This document shows positions 1 through 10,460 of a DNA stretch of 64,000 nt, in pieces; position 1 is the first letter of the stretch; every line of letters starts with the position of its first letter. The position numbers were made by a program, and so were the translations under genes. Location of the stretch: assembly GCA_029891385.1 (NCBI GenBank), contig CM057228.1:31066214-31130213 (forward strand). The letters are read 5' to 3'. This DNA is from Erythroxylum novogranatense (Eukaryota; Streptophyta; Magnoliopsida; Malpighiales; Erythroxylaceae). The notes under the pieces are model-generated. The model was not told the origin of the DNA and did no database searches. It saw only the letters and a program-made list of their open reading frames with translations.

Positions 1-7
1 GTCTCCT

Positions 8-240
8 ATGCCTCGTTTAGAGGAGTTGCCTCCTCAAGTTCCTGTGAGATCGGAACGGAGATATGATCTACTGCGTAAGCAGGGGGCGGTTGACTTCTAT
101 GGTAGCAGAGCCGATTGCGGAGGTCGAGGATGGCTAGAGAGGACAGAGAGAGTCCTCGATCAGATGGACTGTGACCCGGATGAACGTTTCGATTACGCGG
201 TTTCTCTGCTACAGGGTTCTGCATATCAGTGGTGGAAGAC
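8..240 (+). pseudogene. gag: Tekay-1 gag, N-terminal part
   Basis: This is the capsid-type gag start of a Ty3/gypsy element. The ATG at 8 follows the same leader words as in Tekay-2 and opens MPRLEELPPQ; the Retrotrans_gag signature follows (GAVDFYGS, WLERTERVLDQMDC, YQWWK). The frame is close to intact for about 77 codons, with a short corrupted stretch where Tekay-3 reads TDPAEAEEW. It stops abruptly at the WWK codons because the Athila LTR begins at 241. The rest of gag resumes at 9694. The protein would assemble the cytoplasmic virus-like particle. Confidence 0.85.
236..240. repeat. Target site duplication, left copy, of the Athila insertion
   Basis: AAGAC directly precedes the TG of the Athila 5' LTR. 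The right copy at 9694-9698 reads AAGAT, one transition away. The uninterrupted sister site in Tekay-2 is at 39493-39497 (AAGGC). Confidence 0.85.
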
Positions 241-1689
241 TGATTGGACCAAATTTATACTATAAATTAGGCCCGTTTTCTCTAGTAATTATGCATCTGT
301 TGACTCCTGATCTATGATTTTTATGCTTATTTTGGTCCCGCACATTGAGTTTTGATAAATTGCACATTGTCAGTATTTTGTTGTCATTTGTCATTAATTC
401 TGCATAATTTTTATTGGGACAATTGATACTGCAAATGGGTTGTATTTTGTAGGACCAAAGGAGTCAACATTCAAGAAGTCAACATGTCGCGAGATTCACC
501 GGGCGAACCTAAACCTCCATTCGTCATGGCGAATAAATTAAATGTAATTACTTACGCGACGAGTGACCATCCGGACTTCGCCAGAAGAATTACAGCCATT
601 CGCCGCAATGAATGTCGGATAACCCACCCATATTTGGCAAAGTATCCACTTATTCAATTCGCCCGCACGTATCCCTATAAAACTTGCCATTTAGGGCAAA
701 AAGGGATGGTCGCATGAGTTTTCTTTTCCTCCCTTTTCTTCGTTCTTCTCGGTTTCTTTCATTCTTTTCATTTTCGCTTCTAATAGGTTTTCATTACGTA
801 TTACTGAGTTCACCACGCACAACGTTCATTGCCTTCATCTTCAACAGCCTGTCGTCGACCATGAGTATCGGTGATTCGCCAAAAGATGATGGAGTTGGCG
901 GAGTCATGAGCGGCTAAATCAAGATTCTCCGAAAATGTAGCGAAGGTCGGAGTTTCATGAGCTTCAAGGGTAATCAACCATAGTTTTAGATTTTGTCATG
1001 TTTTGTAAAACCTCCGAGTTGGAGATTGCGATATATGATGGATTGAATCCGCTATAGTTTAATCGGATGTAAAACTTTGATTTATGGTGTGGATTAGTTT
1101 GTGTTGGATATTGTTCTGAAATACATGAAGTTTCATGTATGTTAAACAGATTTGCATGAGTTAATTTAATCTACCTAGTTGTGTTTGATTGAATTGATTG
1201 TGTTTTATCTGGTTAACTTATTGCATAAATCATTTCATGCCATACACTAAGGGTTTTAACAAGCTTTAATTTATCGAGTTGATCAATTAAATCTTGGACT
1301 TAACGAGTTGTTAAGGTTGTGTTTTCGAAACTTAGTGGATTTTAAACCCCGATATTTATTTTGAGTGATGATGACCGAGCCGCATTTTCAGGAGAGTTTT
1401 AATTAATTGTTTTCAGTCTCATTTAATTTAAATTGCCTTATCTTTTCAAAATCCCAAAAATATTTACCTTTGCTTTAGTTTAGTTTAATTTTAGATTAAT
1501 CAATCAAAACCCCCTTTTATTGCTTTCATTGCATGCATAATTCAAACATTAGGCTAGTCTAGGATCAATTGGTGCATTGGTTCCTTGAGAGTCGACCCGA
1601 GGTTGCATCCTGTATTGCAATCTTTGGTATAAATTTTATTTGACCGATTTCCAAGGATCAATTCTTAAATTGAACGATAAGTCACGACA
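241..1689 (+). repeat. Athila 5' LTR
   Basis: The boundaries rest on alignment with the 3' LTR at 8256-9693, on TG...CA ends, on the TSD and on the primer site three bases after the right end. The length of 1449 bp is usual for Athila. Differences from the 3' copy are mostly one- to three-base indels in GC-containing spots (for example 500-680 against 8515-8700), while AT-rich stretches such as 1440-1590 are nearly identical. Open frames inside it (484-717, 684-917) are not genes. Confidence 0.92.
671..684 (+). promoter_or_regulatory. Putative TATA box of the Athila LTR
   Basis: CCCTATAAAAC lies in the middle of the LTR and is conserved in the 3' copy at about 8686. A pyrimidine-rich tract follows, as expected at the start of R. 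This is positional inference only. Confidence 0.5.
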
Positions 1690-1692
1690 AAT

Positions 1693-1710
1693 TGGCGCCA
1701 TTGCCGGGAA
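1693..1710 (+). other. Athila primer binding site (tRNA-Asp type)
   Basis: TGGCGCCATTGCCGGGAA lies three bases after the 5' LTR. It matches the Athila primer site, which pairs with the 3' end of tRNA-Asp, except for two G-to-A changes. One of these is at a former CpG, consistent with methyl-cytosine decay. Confidence 0.88.
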
Positions 1711-2439
1711 TCAAATTAATTGGTTCTCTAGGTTAGCCATGTTTGTTTTGATTTTAATTTTTTTGTTTACATTTTGTTTGCATTGCATAATTTTATTTAA
1801 TTTCTTTTCGCTAAGTGTTTTTAGTGTTAATCCTGTTTGTGATTTCATTACGCTTTGTTTTAAGTGTTTATTCGATTCGCTTGCTTTCTTTGTTCAGGCT
1901 TCTTGGCTATGACGAGTTCATCATTCGTCACAAATGAGTTCATCATTCACCGCAATGAAGTTCATATATTCGCCGCAATAAAGTTACAATTTATTCGATT
2001 CATTGCGGTAATTACTACACGTCGCAATAACTCGAGTGAATTGAAGCCTTGCTATCCACCGTCGCTTTAGTGAGCTATCTTAGGTGAACTTCTCTTGTGC
2101 ATGCCCGTAGACTTAGGCTAGTTCATTTTCAACCTGAAATTGAGCGACACCTTAACAACTTAGGAAAAACAAGAGAGAGCAAGAAAGACTTAGCACACTA
2201 GATCGACTAGAATCTGAGATGGTGAACACCAAGAATATCCCGTCAACCACCCGAAATGGAGATCACGGTCTTAACGGTGACGAGAACGCGTAGATGACAA
2301 CAATGCGAACATCATCGTAGAACCATCCGAGAAGCTACAACCTCGGACGTAAACTTCGATCCTTTCATCGCCGCCCTAACTTCGACGTAAATTTGAAGTT
2401 AAAGGTTTATTGATTAACTCCTACCCAAATTTCACGGTT
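1711..2439 (+). other. Athila leader, non-coding, with CGCCGCAAT-type repeats
   Basis: There is no credible ORF between primer site and gag. Positions 1920-2035 hold a cluster of short direct and inverted words of the type TTCGCCGCAATAA, CACCGCAATGAAG, CATTGCGGTAAT and CGTCGCAATAA. The same word recurs in the LTR (about 600, 8608) and in the central non-coding region (5140-5700). The part before gag (2210-2440) is rich in stop codons in all frames. Confidence 0.6.
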
Positions 2440-3420
2440 TGGCGGAGAGGACCCTACATGCATCTTCGGCCCTCACAATGATCTGTCAAAGTATGAAGCA
2501 CAGGGAGCACATCTGGACCAGTCTTTGTGGAAGGTATTCCACTTGTCGTTAGAAGGAAAGGCCCGGGAGTGGTACATGAGCCTCCCAAGGCATGTCGCGA
2601 ATGCCTATCATAGTTGGGCCAACTTGCGGAAAGCTTTCCTGGAAAAATATTTTTCAGCCTCGAGGACTTCGTCGATGCGAAAAGAGATTTATTCCGCCAA
2701 GCAAGATTACGACGAATCCTTATATGACTTTTGGAACAGATTCCAAGATCTGTTGTCTCGGTGCCCCCATCATCAGATCCCTGTTGAACAATTGGTTCAA
2801 TATTTTTACGATGGGGTGAAAAATCAAGAAAAGGGAATGTTGGATGCTGCGTCGGGAGGTTCGTTGATTGACCTCACCGCACCTGAAGCATGGGCCTTGA
2901 TAAAGAGGATGACCCTAAATCATCAGCAATATAGTGTCAGAGATTCCAGGAATGTGAATGAAGTAGGAGCCATGACGGCTCAAACTAAGAGTATGGAAAG
3001 CTTGGAATCGAAGGTGGATTCCCTGGAGCATAGGATAACTTCACAGTTATCCTCGATCACGGCTGAGCTTAAGAATCTGAATGTGCATCGCCCATCGTCT
3101 TCCACTGAACTGGTCGCACCTAGTTATGAATCTTGTGGATCGGTGATGCACATTTCCAGTGTCTGTCCCGGAAGGTATGAAGAAGTGTCCGCTGTTTACC
3201 CGAGCAGACAAAATTCTAAGTGGGACCCGTACTCCAACACATATAACGAAGGATGGAGATCTCATCCTAACTTCAGTTGGAGGAATAATGAAGGAAGAGC
3301 ACCCAACCGTTTTCAACAAGGGAGTGGAGCTGACCATCTACAAACCAGCTTCCGATCAAGAAGCGTTGGCGGTGCAACCACAACCACCAAAAGAGGACAC
3401 TAATCAACTTCGCATGGTAT
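2440..3420 (+). pseudogene. gag: Athila gag (retrotransposon gag protein)
   Basis: A frame of nearly 300 codons (2525-3403) shows the Retrotrans_gag core: GKAREWYMSLP, LRKAFLEKYF, DYDESLYDFWNRFQDLLSRCP, and QLVQYFYDGV. These are typical of Athila gag. The tail contains the family word DPYSNTYNEGWRSHPNFSW (about 3225-3290). The N-terminal portion lies upstream in another frame (GEDPYMHL at about 2450), so the real start is lost. Downstream the frame is lost at about 3400. The product would form the particle shell; here it is a pseudogene. Confidence 0.85.
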
Positions 3421-3479
3421 GATGGCGTTGATGAAAGAGGAACAAACTTCCACAAGAATCAATTCAACGCCATCGCGAA

Positions 3480-4112
3480 CCTCATCCAACAGACTCGCTA
3501 AGAATGCTGCCCGCTTTAGTGCCTTGGAGAAATGCATGAAGCAATGGGAGACCAAGGCGAGAACATGAACGCCTATGTCACCCAATTGTCTAATAATTTG
3601 AGTGACAACCAAGCTCGGGCGGTGGATCCATTCCTCCAACACGGTAATAAACCCAAGAGTTTAAATGCAATTGAGTTGAGGAGGAAAGAAAGTGCATTTC
3701 GACATTCTGAAGAAGAAGAATGCACCGAGGAAATTGAGGTTGAAGAAGCGCCTCAAGTGAGAGAGAAGTCGTGCGATCAGAGAGTGATCGCGAAGAAGAA
3801 TTGTTGAGGAACAAGAAGCAATCAACAATTGCGGATAAAGAGCAATCATCGAGCATTTCAGGAAGAAGAGCTGATAAGGATAAATTGAGCAGAAATGAAC
3901 CAGCCAGTAAGGAAGTCAACTTAAAGGACCTCCCTTTTCCGAACTCGTATCTGATGAGCAAGAGAATTAATGAGCTCAAACACGAAAAAGAAATCATTGA
4001 CCTGTTTGGGAAGGTTGAAGTCAACGTGCCCTCGCTGGATTTGATTAAGAAAGTCTTGAAACTACGCCAAGTACCTGAAGGATTTGTGCACAAACAAGCG
4101 AAAATTTAGGCC
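3480..4112 (+). pseudogene. Athila gag C-terminal and gag-protease linker
   Basis: Two overlapping frames (3532-3807 and 3771-4109) continue the gag-pro polyprotein. The first has a charged Glu/Lys-rich stretch and IELRR-like words. The second has LPFPNSYLMSKRINELKHEK followed by LFGKVEVNVPSLDLIKKV, matching the conserved Athila segment just before the protease. The frame change near 3790 and another near 4085 are indels. No CCHC knuckle is visible. Confidence 0.7.
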
Positions 4113-4616
4113 TAATGAACGTGTCCAGGTGAGTTCAAATGTGTCGGCTTTATTTAAGCCCCAAATCCCAGTAAAGTGCCAAGATCCAGGCTCATTTACC
4201 ATTCCTTGTGTTATAGGAAAGGTAACAATTGGGAGAGCATTATTGGATTTGGGAGCGGCGATTAACGTAATGCCAAATCATCTATGAAGCCCTGGGCGTT
4301 AAGAGCATAAAGCCTACTTCGGTAGTCTTACAGTTGGCTGATAGATCATTCCGACATCCAGTGGGAATCATCGAGGACATCTTGGTCCAAGTGAAAGGTT
4401 TAGTGTTTCCTGCCGATTTTTACGTGTTGGACATAACCTCTGAAGTGGTGCAGGACACTTCTCTGATCCTTGGACGACCCTTCCTGCGAACTGCGAGCAC
4501 AATGATTAACATGAAGGAAGGAAAGATCACCATGGAGGTTGGTGATCAACACGTTAGCTTCAACATGTATGAAGCTATGAAGCACCTAACGAGGATTACT
4601 CCTTGCTTGGGGTGAA
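4084..4616 (+). pseudogene. Athila aspartic protease
   Basis: The segment begins in the conserved CTNKRKFRPNERVQV region and reaches the active-site loop ALLDLGAAINVMPNHL at about 4240-4287. DLGA is the usual Athila form of the protease motif. A frameshift at about 4287 moves to the frame starting YEALGVKSIKPTSVVLQLAD, which continues through SLILGRPFLRTA (the retropepsin flap and ILG end) to about 4613. The enzyme would cleave gag-pol. Frameshifted and non-functional. Confidence 0.82.
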
Positions 4617-4880
4617 TATGTGATGTGCTTGTGGATGATGCATGTGTTGATTTCGCCACACTTTGACCCATCCTCATCGACACTCTCTTGGAGAAGATTA
4701 TTTTGATGATAGTGCAGTGCCTATTCGGATATGGGAATGGACATGGAGCTGCCCAAGACCCAAGCCGCTGACATGGAGCTTGGATATCGATTGCCGTCCA
4801 TCCCGAGCTACAAGATCCTCCGTGAGCACCAGTGTTTCTCTTCCCGCTTTTCGATATATATTTGTGCACGTTCTTTGATT
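4617..4880 (+). pseudogene. Remnant of the protease-RT linker, then loss of pol
   Basis: Mixed frames preserve words of the Athila linker, such as WSCPRPKPLTW and LPAFRYIFV, that normally lead into RT. Reverse transcriptase should follow but does not. Sequence after 4880 has no coding signal for RT, RNase H or integrase, so the pol deletion breakpoint is near here. Confidence 0.55.
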
Positions 4881-4913
4881 TGATTTGATATGTTGTGTTG
4901 CATGAATGTGTTG

Positions 4914-4931
4914 ATTAAGTGTGGGGGAGAG
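4914..4931 (+). other. Polypurine-tract-like motif, copy 1 of 3
   Basis: TTAAGTGTGGGGGAGAG matches the motif directly before the 3' LTR (8239-8255) and a third copy at 7063-7078. It lies just after the point where pol is missing. Confidence 0.55.
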
Positions 4932-5899
4932 ACCCAACCATGAGGTTTAATTTGTAGTTAGGTAGGATTTCCTTTCCGTTTGAATAAAGTGTTTCCCTTT
5001 GTTAGCTCTGTGTTCTTCCTAATAAAGCATGATTAGATTGACGAGAATGGTTGATATGTGGGATGATTAATTGAATGATTGTGCAAACCGAGTAGGATCC
5101 TAGACATTGTGATCTCATTTGAAAGTTAGCGCCGAAATCTACGTCATTGCGGCTAATCTAGGGTTTTACTACTTGTTCGCCGCGGCTAGGGGCGCTTCGT
5201 CGCGTGAATAAGGACATCTCCGCCCTACGGACCGTTGGACATCTCTTTTGTTCGAGGGCCATTTCATCTTTTCCTCTCTCGCGTCCTTTCGTCTCCGCGT
5301 CTTCTTCTTCTTCTTTTTTCTTTCTCCTTCCTCCTCATTTCGCCGCCACCTTGTTGCCTCGCCGCCGCCTCCTCTCGTGCCTCTGCTGTTTGAAGCTCCC
5401 AATCTCCTCTAATCTCCTTCCAACCTGCGTTTTAACCCTTACGTAAGTGTTCCTATTCCTCCTCTTGTCCATTTTCGTTGTTATTCGTTAGATTTGAGGC
5501 AAACAATAACGCCGTTACGCGAATCGTCATTGAGATCGCCATTCGCCATGGCGCTAATTTCATATCTCGCCGCAAAGCGTAGGGTATCGGTTATTGCGAC
5601 GAATGTTCTTCTTAGCCGCATGAGCGAAGATGCCCGTTATTGCGGCGAACATCCAGATTAGGCTGCGGCGAATGGCGAAGTCTCCTCTAGCCGCAATAAT
5701 GCTCCTGCTCGTTCTGACGAATGGTGAAGACTTTGATTACGTGTAATTTTCTTAGTTTAATGCACGCTCTAACGTTTGTGTGTGCGAGGATTATGCCTAG
5801 AATGAAACAAGCCTCTAGGCCGGGCAGCACCATCCTCTTCTTCCTCCGATCACACCATTTGCCCTTCCTCGCAACCTTCCGTTTTCCTCTCATCCGGTA
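4932..5899 (+). other. Athila central non-coding region
   Basis: About 970 bp without credible coding. Positions 5140-5700 contain many words related to TTATTGCGGCGAA and its complement, at about 5146, 5176, 5551, 5592, 5637, 5661 and 5689. A pyrimidine-rich stretch at 5265-5345 (Ser/Phe codons on one strand, Lys/Arg on the other) explains the spurious ORFs on both strands here. Confidence 0.6.
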
Positions 5900-6950
5900 G
5901 ATCCCGAGTGCGATCGGTGGCGCAACTCGTGTTGCCGGTCAAGATATACTTAAGGAAAACCATTTCCTCTAACCCTGCAACAAACCCTTTTGTCCGTCGA
6001 CTTTTGAATTAGACTTAGGCGCCTTGCTCGACCTAATTCTATTGGCAACCTCACATTTGTCCGCCAATACTATTCATATGCTCACTACTCCCACACCTAC
6101 GGAATTAATTTCCGGGGTGTTTCCATTCCCGATGTTTTCACTTACGTAATTATCCGTGAGCATTACCATCTTTCCGTCGTCCCTCATTGCCAATATTCCG
6201 ACCTCCTCCGTGATTACCCATGGGAGGAAGTCATTGGTACTCTACTGCCTTCTTGAGGTCTCGGTGGCTTCAACCCGTGGTTCTCAGCGGTACATCCGTC
6301 GGACCACCCTCCTTCTGAAGCTCGTCCACAGTTACATTTTATATGTAACAATATTATGCCGACCCTCCATCTTTCTAACATCCCCAAAGAGTAGGCCCTA
6401 TATATCTACCTGCTGATGACTGGCCGTCCTGTAGACCTAGCCCCTGCCATTTCCGTTGCCCTTCGCCAGTGTGTTCTCTCCACCAACCCTAAACACAAAC
6501 TCCTTTTCCCCATCTCATTTCCGATCTGCTAGGACCTATTGAGTCCGGAACATCCGCCGATCTCACCTTTTCGCCGCCCTCTCCATTTGTCTATGTCCGT
6601 TTAGGTCGACCCACGTGCCATTCCACCCCACCTCCCCGCCCAACCCGCTTGAAAGATCTTCTTCCCCACCTCACCTAGAGCCCTTCTCCGTCCTTCTGTT
6701 TCCCCGAGGCTTTGCCTCACAACCCTACCCGCCTCTGTTCCCCGCTCCTTCCGAGGTGGCTCTGCTGCGTGAGGAAGTCCTTGACCAGGGCCGGTTCACT
6801 TCTTCGAGACTCGGTGGCCACGCATTCCCTGCTCACTATGATTGCGGCCCACCTCGGGCTGCCTATTCCGCCTCAGGCACCGGCTTCTTCAAATGCTCCT
6901 AGCTCTTCTACTATTGCCCCGCCAGCTGACGATCCTGCCACATAGTCTGG
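5900..6950 (+). pseudogene. Athila ORF2, putative plant transposon protein (PF20167-like)
   Basis: Read across several frames, this segment gives the familiar order of the 'putative plant transposon protein' domain found in the downstream ORF of Athila-like elements: RQYYSYAHYSHTYG, NFRGVSIPDVF, YPWEEVIGTLLP, HFICNNIMPTLHLSN, and LLMTGRPVDLAPAISVAL (about 6050-6470). A Pro/Ser-rich tail follows (6610-6945). Stops and shifts interrupt it repeatedly. Its function is not known; some authors place such ORFs in the env-like position. I see no signal peptide or transmembrane segment. Recognition is from memory of the family, not a search. Confidence 0.6.
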
Positions 6951-7062
6951 GCTGTTTATTTTCTTTTGTTGTTGTTTTTCCTGTATTTTCTTTTCTGTTT
7001 TGTCTATTTTTGTTTCGTTTCCTCTGTGCCCTGCTACTTTTGTCATTGTGGACAATGCCATG

Positions 7063-7078
7063 TTTAAGTGTGGGGGAG
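7063..7078 (+). other. Polypurine-tract-like motif, copy 2 of 3
   Basis: TTTAAGTGTGGGGGAG lies right after the ORF2 remnant and is nearly identical to the true PPT 1.2 kb downstream. Confidence 0.55.
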
Positions 7079-8238
7079 CCATTCCCTTTTATATTTTGCA
7101 TTGTACACCTATTAAAACTTGTGCATAATTTTGTGGGCCCGTTGCTTTTACTGATAAATTTGGACTCAATCAAACATTTTCTGCACTCGTTCTTTTGTGC
7201 CCTTACATGCAAAGCCCTTATAAGTTTCAAACTGATACTTGAGTTTTTGTGAAAATGCTCTCCATTCTTCGAAAGAAGATTGGTTTTGGAAAAAATTTTA
7301 ACTTTTGAAGTTTTCAAAACAAAGTAAATGGGAGCATGCTAACAAGGTAGCATTTTAAGTTTTAAGTTTTGAGATTGATCATTGAGACAAAACCTTGTTG
7401 GAAGGATATTGAGCCAAAATTTTTCTTATATATTTTGTGTGTGCATCCGCTAGTTCATGCTTCTCTAGAATTTGTGTGGGTTTTACTCAAAGCTTGATGG
7501 ACTAGATTTTGTGGATATGATAGAGGCGTTCTTTCTTTCAGCCCTTTCCCCGAACACCAACCCCTAAACACTGTTCCTTGCTAGCCCTTTGAGCCTTCTT
7601 CTTGCATGAGCATTTGCATGCATTATTTTCAGATAGCGTCGATAGTCGGTTTGTTCTATTTTTAGTGAAAAAAAAGTTAGTCTTGTTTATTCCAAAAAAG
7701 GGATAATAATGTGTATTGAATCCCAAAATGGGATTAGTATCTCAAAATGAGATTAAAAAAAATCAATCAAAATTTAGTTTAGTAGAGGTCTAGTTTCAGT
7801 ATAGATTATCGACATCGATCCCTCATTTTATGCCATGCTCATATTTTTCTTTTTCTCACATCATCCATTCATTTAGCCTTCCGCTCATTACAACCCTTAA
7901 AGACCTCTTGATCTTCAAATTGATAGTCCTTGTAGTGGAGAAATAAAATTGATACAAGCCTATGGTAGGAGATGTATTAAGTAGATTGAGAGAAAAATAT
8001 CCCTACTATACAAGTGAGTTGAGCGTAAACACCATATCCCGAGTGATTCTCCGTTGTTCAATCTCTTGTGCTTAAATTCTTTCAATGTTTGTTTTATTAG
8101 CACTCTTTCAATTTGCTGCGTTAGAATTCTGATAAAGTGGATTGAGTCAATTTTGGTTGTTTTTTGAGTATGGGGTAGAATTTTCTTTTACTCTTGTACC
8201 TTTTTGACTCTTATAAGCTTTGTTCAGGAGTACAAAGG
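7079..8238 (+). other. Athila 3' non-coding region
   Basis: There is no credible ORF in about 1.16 kb. The region is T-rich and contains local repeats of the word CCCAAAATGGGATTAG / CTCAAAATGAGATTA near 7720-7755. It ends at the PPT. Confidence 0.6.
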
Positions 8239-8255
8239 TTTAAGTGTGGGGAATT
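8239..8255 (+). other. Athila polypurine tract
   Basis: TTTAAGTGTGGGGAATT abuts the TG of the 3' LTR, the expected position for plus-strand priming. Confidence 0.8.
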
Positions 8256-9693
8256 TGATTGGACCAAATTTATACTATAAATTAGGCCCGCTTCTCTAGT
8301 AATTATGCATCCGCTGACTCTGATCTATGATTTTTATGCTTATTTTGGTCCCGCATATTGAGTTTTGATAAATTGCACATTGTCGGTATTTTGTTGTCAT
8401 TTGTCATTAATTACGCATAATTTTATTGGGACAATTGATCTGCAAATGGGTTGTATTTTGTAGGACCAAAGGAGTCAACATTCAAGAAGTCAACATCTTG
8501 CGAGATTATTTGGGCGAACCCAAACCTCCATTAAATCATGGTGAATAAATTAAATGCAATTACTTGACTGCGACGAGTGACCATCCGGACTTCGCCAAGA
8601 ATAACTACTGACCATTCGCCGCAATAATGTCGGTAACCCGACCCATATTTGGCAAAGTATCCACTGTTAGGCCTACCATACGTATCCTATAAAACTTGCC
8701 ATTTAGGGCAAAAAGGACTACCGCACGTAGTTTTTCTTTTCCTCCCTTTTCTTCGTTCTTCTCGCTTTCTTTCATTCTTTTACATTTTAAACTTCTAATA
8801 GGTTTTCATTACGTATTACAAGTTCACCCACAGATAACGTTCATTGTCTTCATCTTCAATAGTTAAATCGTCGATCATGAGTATCGGTGATTCTCCAGCG
8901 GTGATGGAGTTGGCGGAGTCATGGCGGCTAAATCGATATTCTCCTAAAATGTAGCAAGGTCGGAGTTCCATGAGCTTGAAGGGTAATCAACCATAGTTTT
9001 AGATTTTGTCATGTTTTGTAAAACCTCCGAGTTGGAGATTGCGATATATGATGGATTGAATCCGGCTATAGTTTAATCGGATGTAAAACTTTGATTTATG
9101 GTGTGGATTAGTTTGTGTTGGATATTGTTCAAATACATGAAGTTTCATGTATGTTAAGCGTGTTTGCATGAGTTAATTTAATCTACCTAGTTGTGTTTGA
9201 TTGAATTGATTGTGTTTTATCTGGTTAACTTATTGCATAAATCATTTCATGCCATACACTAAGGGTTTTAACAAGCTTTAATTTATCGAGTTGATCAATT
9301 AAATCTTGGACTTAACGAGTTATTAAGGTTGTGTTTTCAAACTTAGTGGATTTTAAACCCGATATTTATTTTGAGTGATGATGACCGAGCCGCATTTTCG
9401 GAGAGTTTTAATTAATTGTTTTCGGTCTCATTTAATTTAAATTGCCTTATCTTTTCAAAATCCCAAAATATTTACCTTTGCTTTAGTTTAGTTTAATTTT
9501 AGATTAATCAATCAAAACCCCCTTTTATTGCTTTCATTGCATGCATAATTCAAACATTAGGCTAGTCTAGGATCAATTGGTGCATTGGTTCCTTGAGAGT
9601 CGACCCAAGGTTGCATCTGTATTGCAATCCTTGGTATAAATTTTATTTGACGGTTTCAAGGATCAATTCTTAAATTGAGCGATAAGCCGACCA
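8256..9693 (+). repeat. Athila 3' LTR
   Basis: This 1438-bp copy pairs with 241-1689. It starts TGATTGGACC and ends CGACCA, followed by the right TSD and return to Tekay-1 gag. It is the direct partner for any LTR-divergence estimate. Confidence 0.92.
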
Positions 9694-9698
9694 AAGAT
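9694..9698. repeat. Target site duplication, right copy, of the Athila insertion
   Basis: AAGAT corresponds to AAGAC at 236-240; gag homology resumes immediately after it. Confidence 0.8.
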
Positions 9699-10178
9699 CG
9701 TTAAAGGCGGTACCACCGCACCTACCTCGACATGGGATGATTTTCTGAGGGCGTTGAAGGACAATTTCATGCCCAAGATTTATCAAGAGATGAAGTTACC
9801 GGAGTTCTTAGAGCTGAGACAGGGGCAGTTGACCGTGGCCGACTATGAGGTGTAGTTCAACGAGTTAGTGGTATATGCTTCTTCACTGGTGGCTTCTGAG
9901 GCTGACAAATGTCGAGGTTTTGAGGGCGGACTCAATCTGGAGATCCGTACTGAGACAGTGAGGATAGAGCAGCAGTTGAGACAATACAGGATGAGACTGG
10001 TCGAGGGACCAGATTAAGAGATTCATGTGATCGAGCGGTGCTAGCGGAGAGGATAAGCGGTGGCGAGTAGGCCCTTCAGATCTGCGGGAGGGCTAAACAG
10101 ACCGGTCATGGGCGAGGGGCGATTTATGCAATTGATAGTGGTGGCGGCGGTGCGAGTTTGAGACGATACTGCTCCTTT
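9699..10178 (+). pseudogene. gag: Tekay-1 gag, C-terminal part
   Basis: Gag continues after the Athila with TWDDFLRALKDNFMPKIY, MKLPEFLELRQGQLTVADYE and ASSLVASEADKCR, up to about 9950. A TAG replaces the Arg codon in the VRFNEL word (9856). The stretch LARSDMGSF present in Tekay-2 and Tekay-3 is deleted here near 9950. From 10010 the frame is scrambled by small indels until the zinc knuckle. Confidence 0.75.
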
Positions 10179-10179
10179 A

Positions 10180-10460
10180 TGTGAGCATTGTGGCAAGAGA
10201 CACGACGGAGAGTGTCGATGGCTATCTGGAGCCTACTTGAGGTGTGGTTCGATGGACCACCTAGTGAGGAATTGCCCAGAGACTTTGGAAGCCCAGTCTG
10301 CTATGACTGGAAGATCAGGCAGTAATACCACGGTGCAGCAGAGCCGTGGAGGTGGATCCGGATGGAGAAGCCGAGGCCGAGGCCGAGGTCGAGCAGAGGG
10401 GTCCGCAGTGAGGTCGAGGACCGAAAGGCACGCTAGCCGCAGAGCTGGGTCTACGCTATG
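10180..10460 (+). pseudogene. Tekay-1 gag zinc knuckle and basic tail
   Basis: CEHCGKRHDGECRW followed by CGSMDHLVRNCPE gives two knuckle-like Cys/His clusters that would bind RNA. A Gly/Arg-rich tail (SRGRGRGRAEG) follows. The frame is open from 10237 to 10461 and then shifts into the protease. Confidence 0.75.

Larger units (their letters stand above)
241..9693 (+). mobile_element. Athila-type Ty3/gypsy derivative lacking RT and integrase
   Basis: This is a complete LTR-to-LTR insertion of about 9.45 kb with TG...CA ends and a 5-bp TSD, inserted in the gag of Tekay-1. It carries a tRNA-Asp-type primer site, a gag-protease region, a long non-coding middle, a second degraded ORF of the putative plant transposon protein type, and a polypurine tract. 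No RT, RNase H or integrase motif is visible between protease and 3' LTR, so it must have moved with helper proteins or lost pol later. The LTRs remain very similar, with long identical stretches, so the insertion is fairly young. Confidence 0.9.

Noticed and set aside
484..2070. Several 70-90 codon frames in the Athila 5' LTR and leader
   Set aside because: They lie within the LTR or leader and are not kept in the 3' LTR copy.
5169..5446. Opposed Lys/Arg-rich and Ser/Phe-rich frames in the Athila
   Set aside because: Both arise from one pyrimidine-rich tract in a non-coding region.
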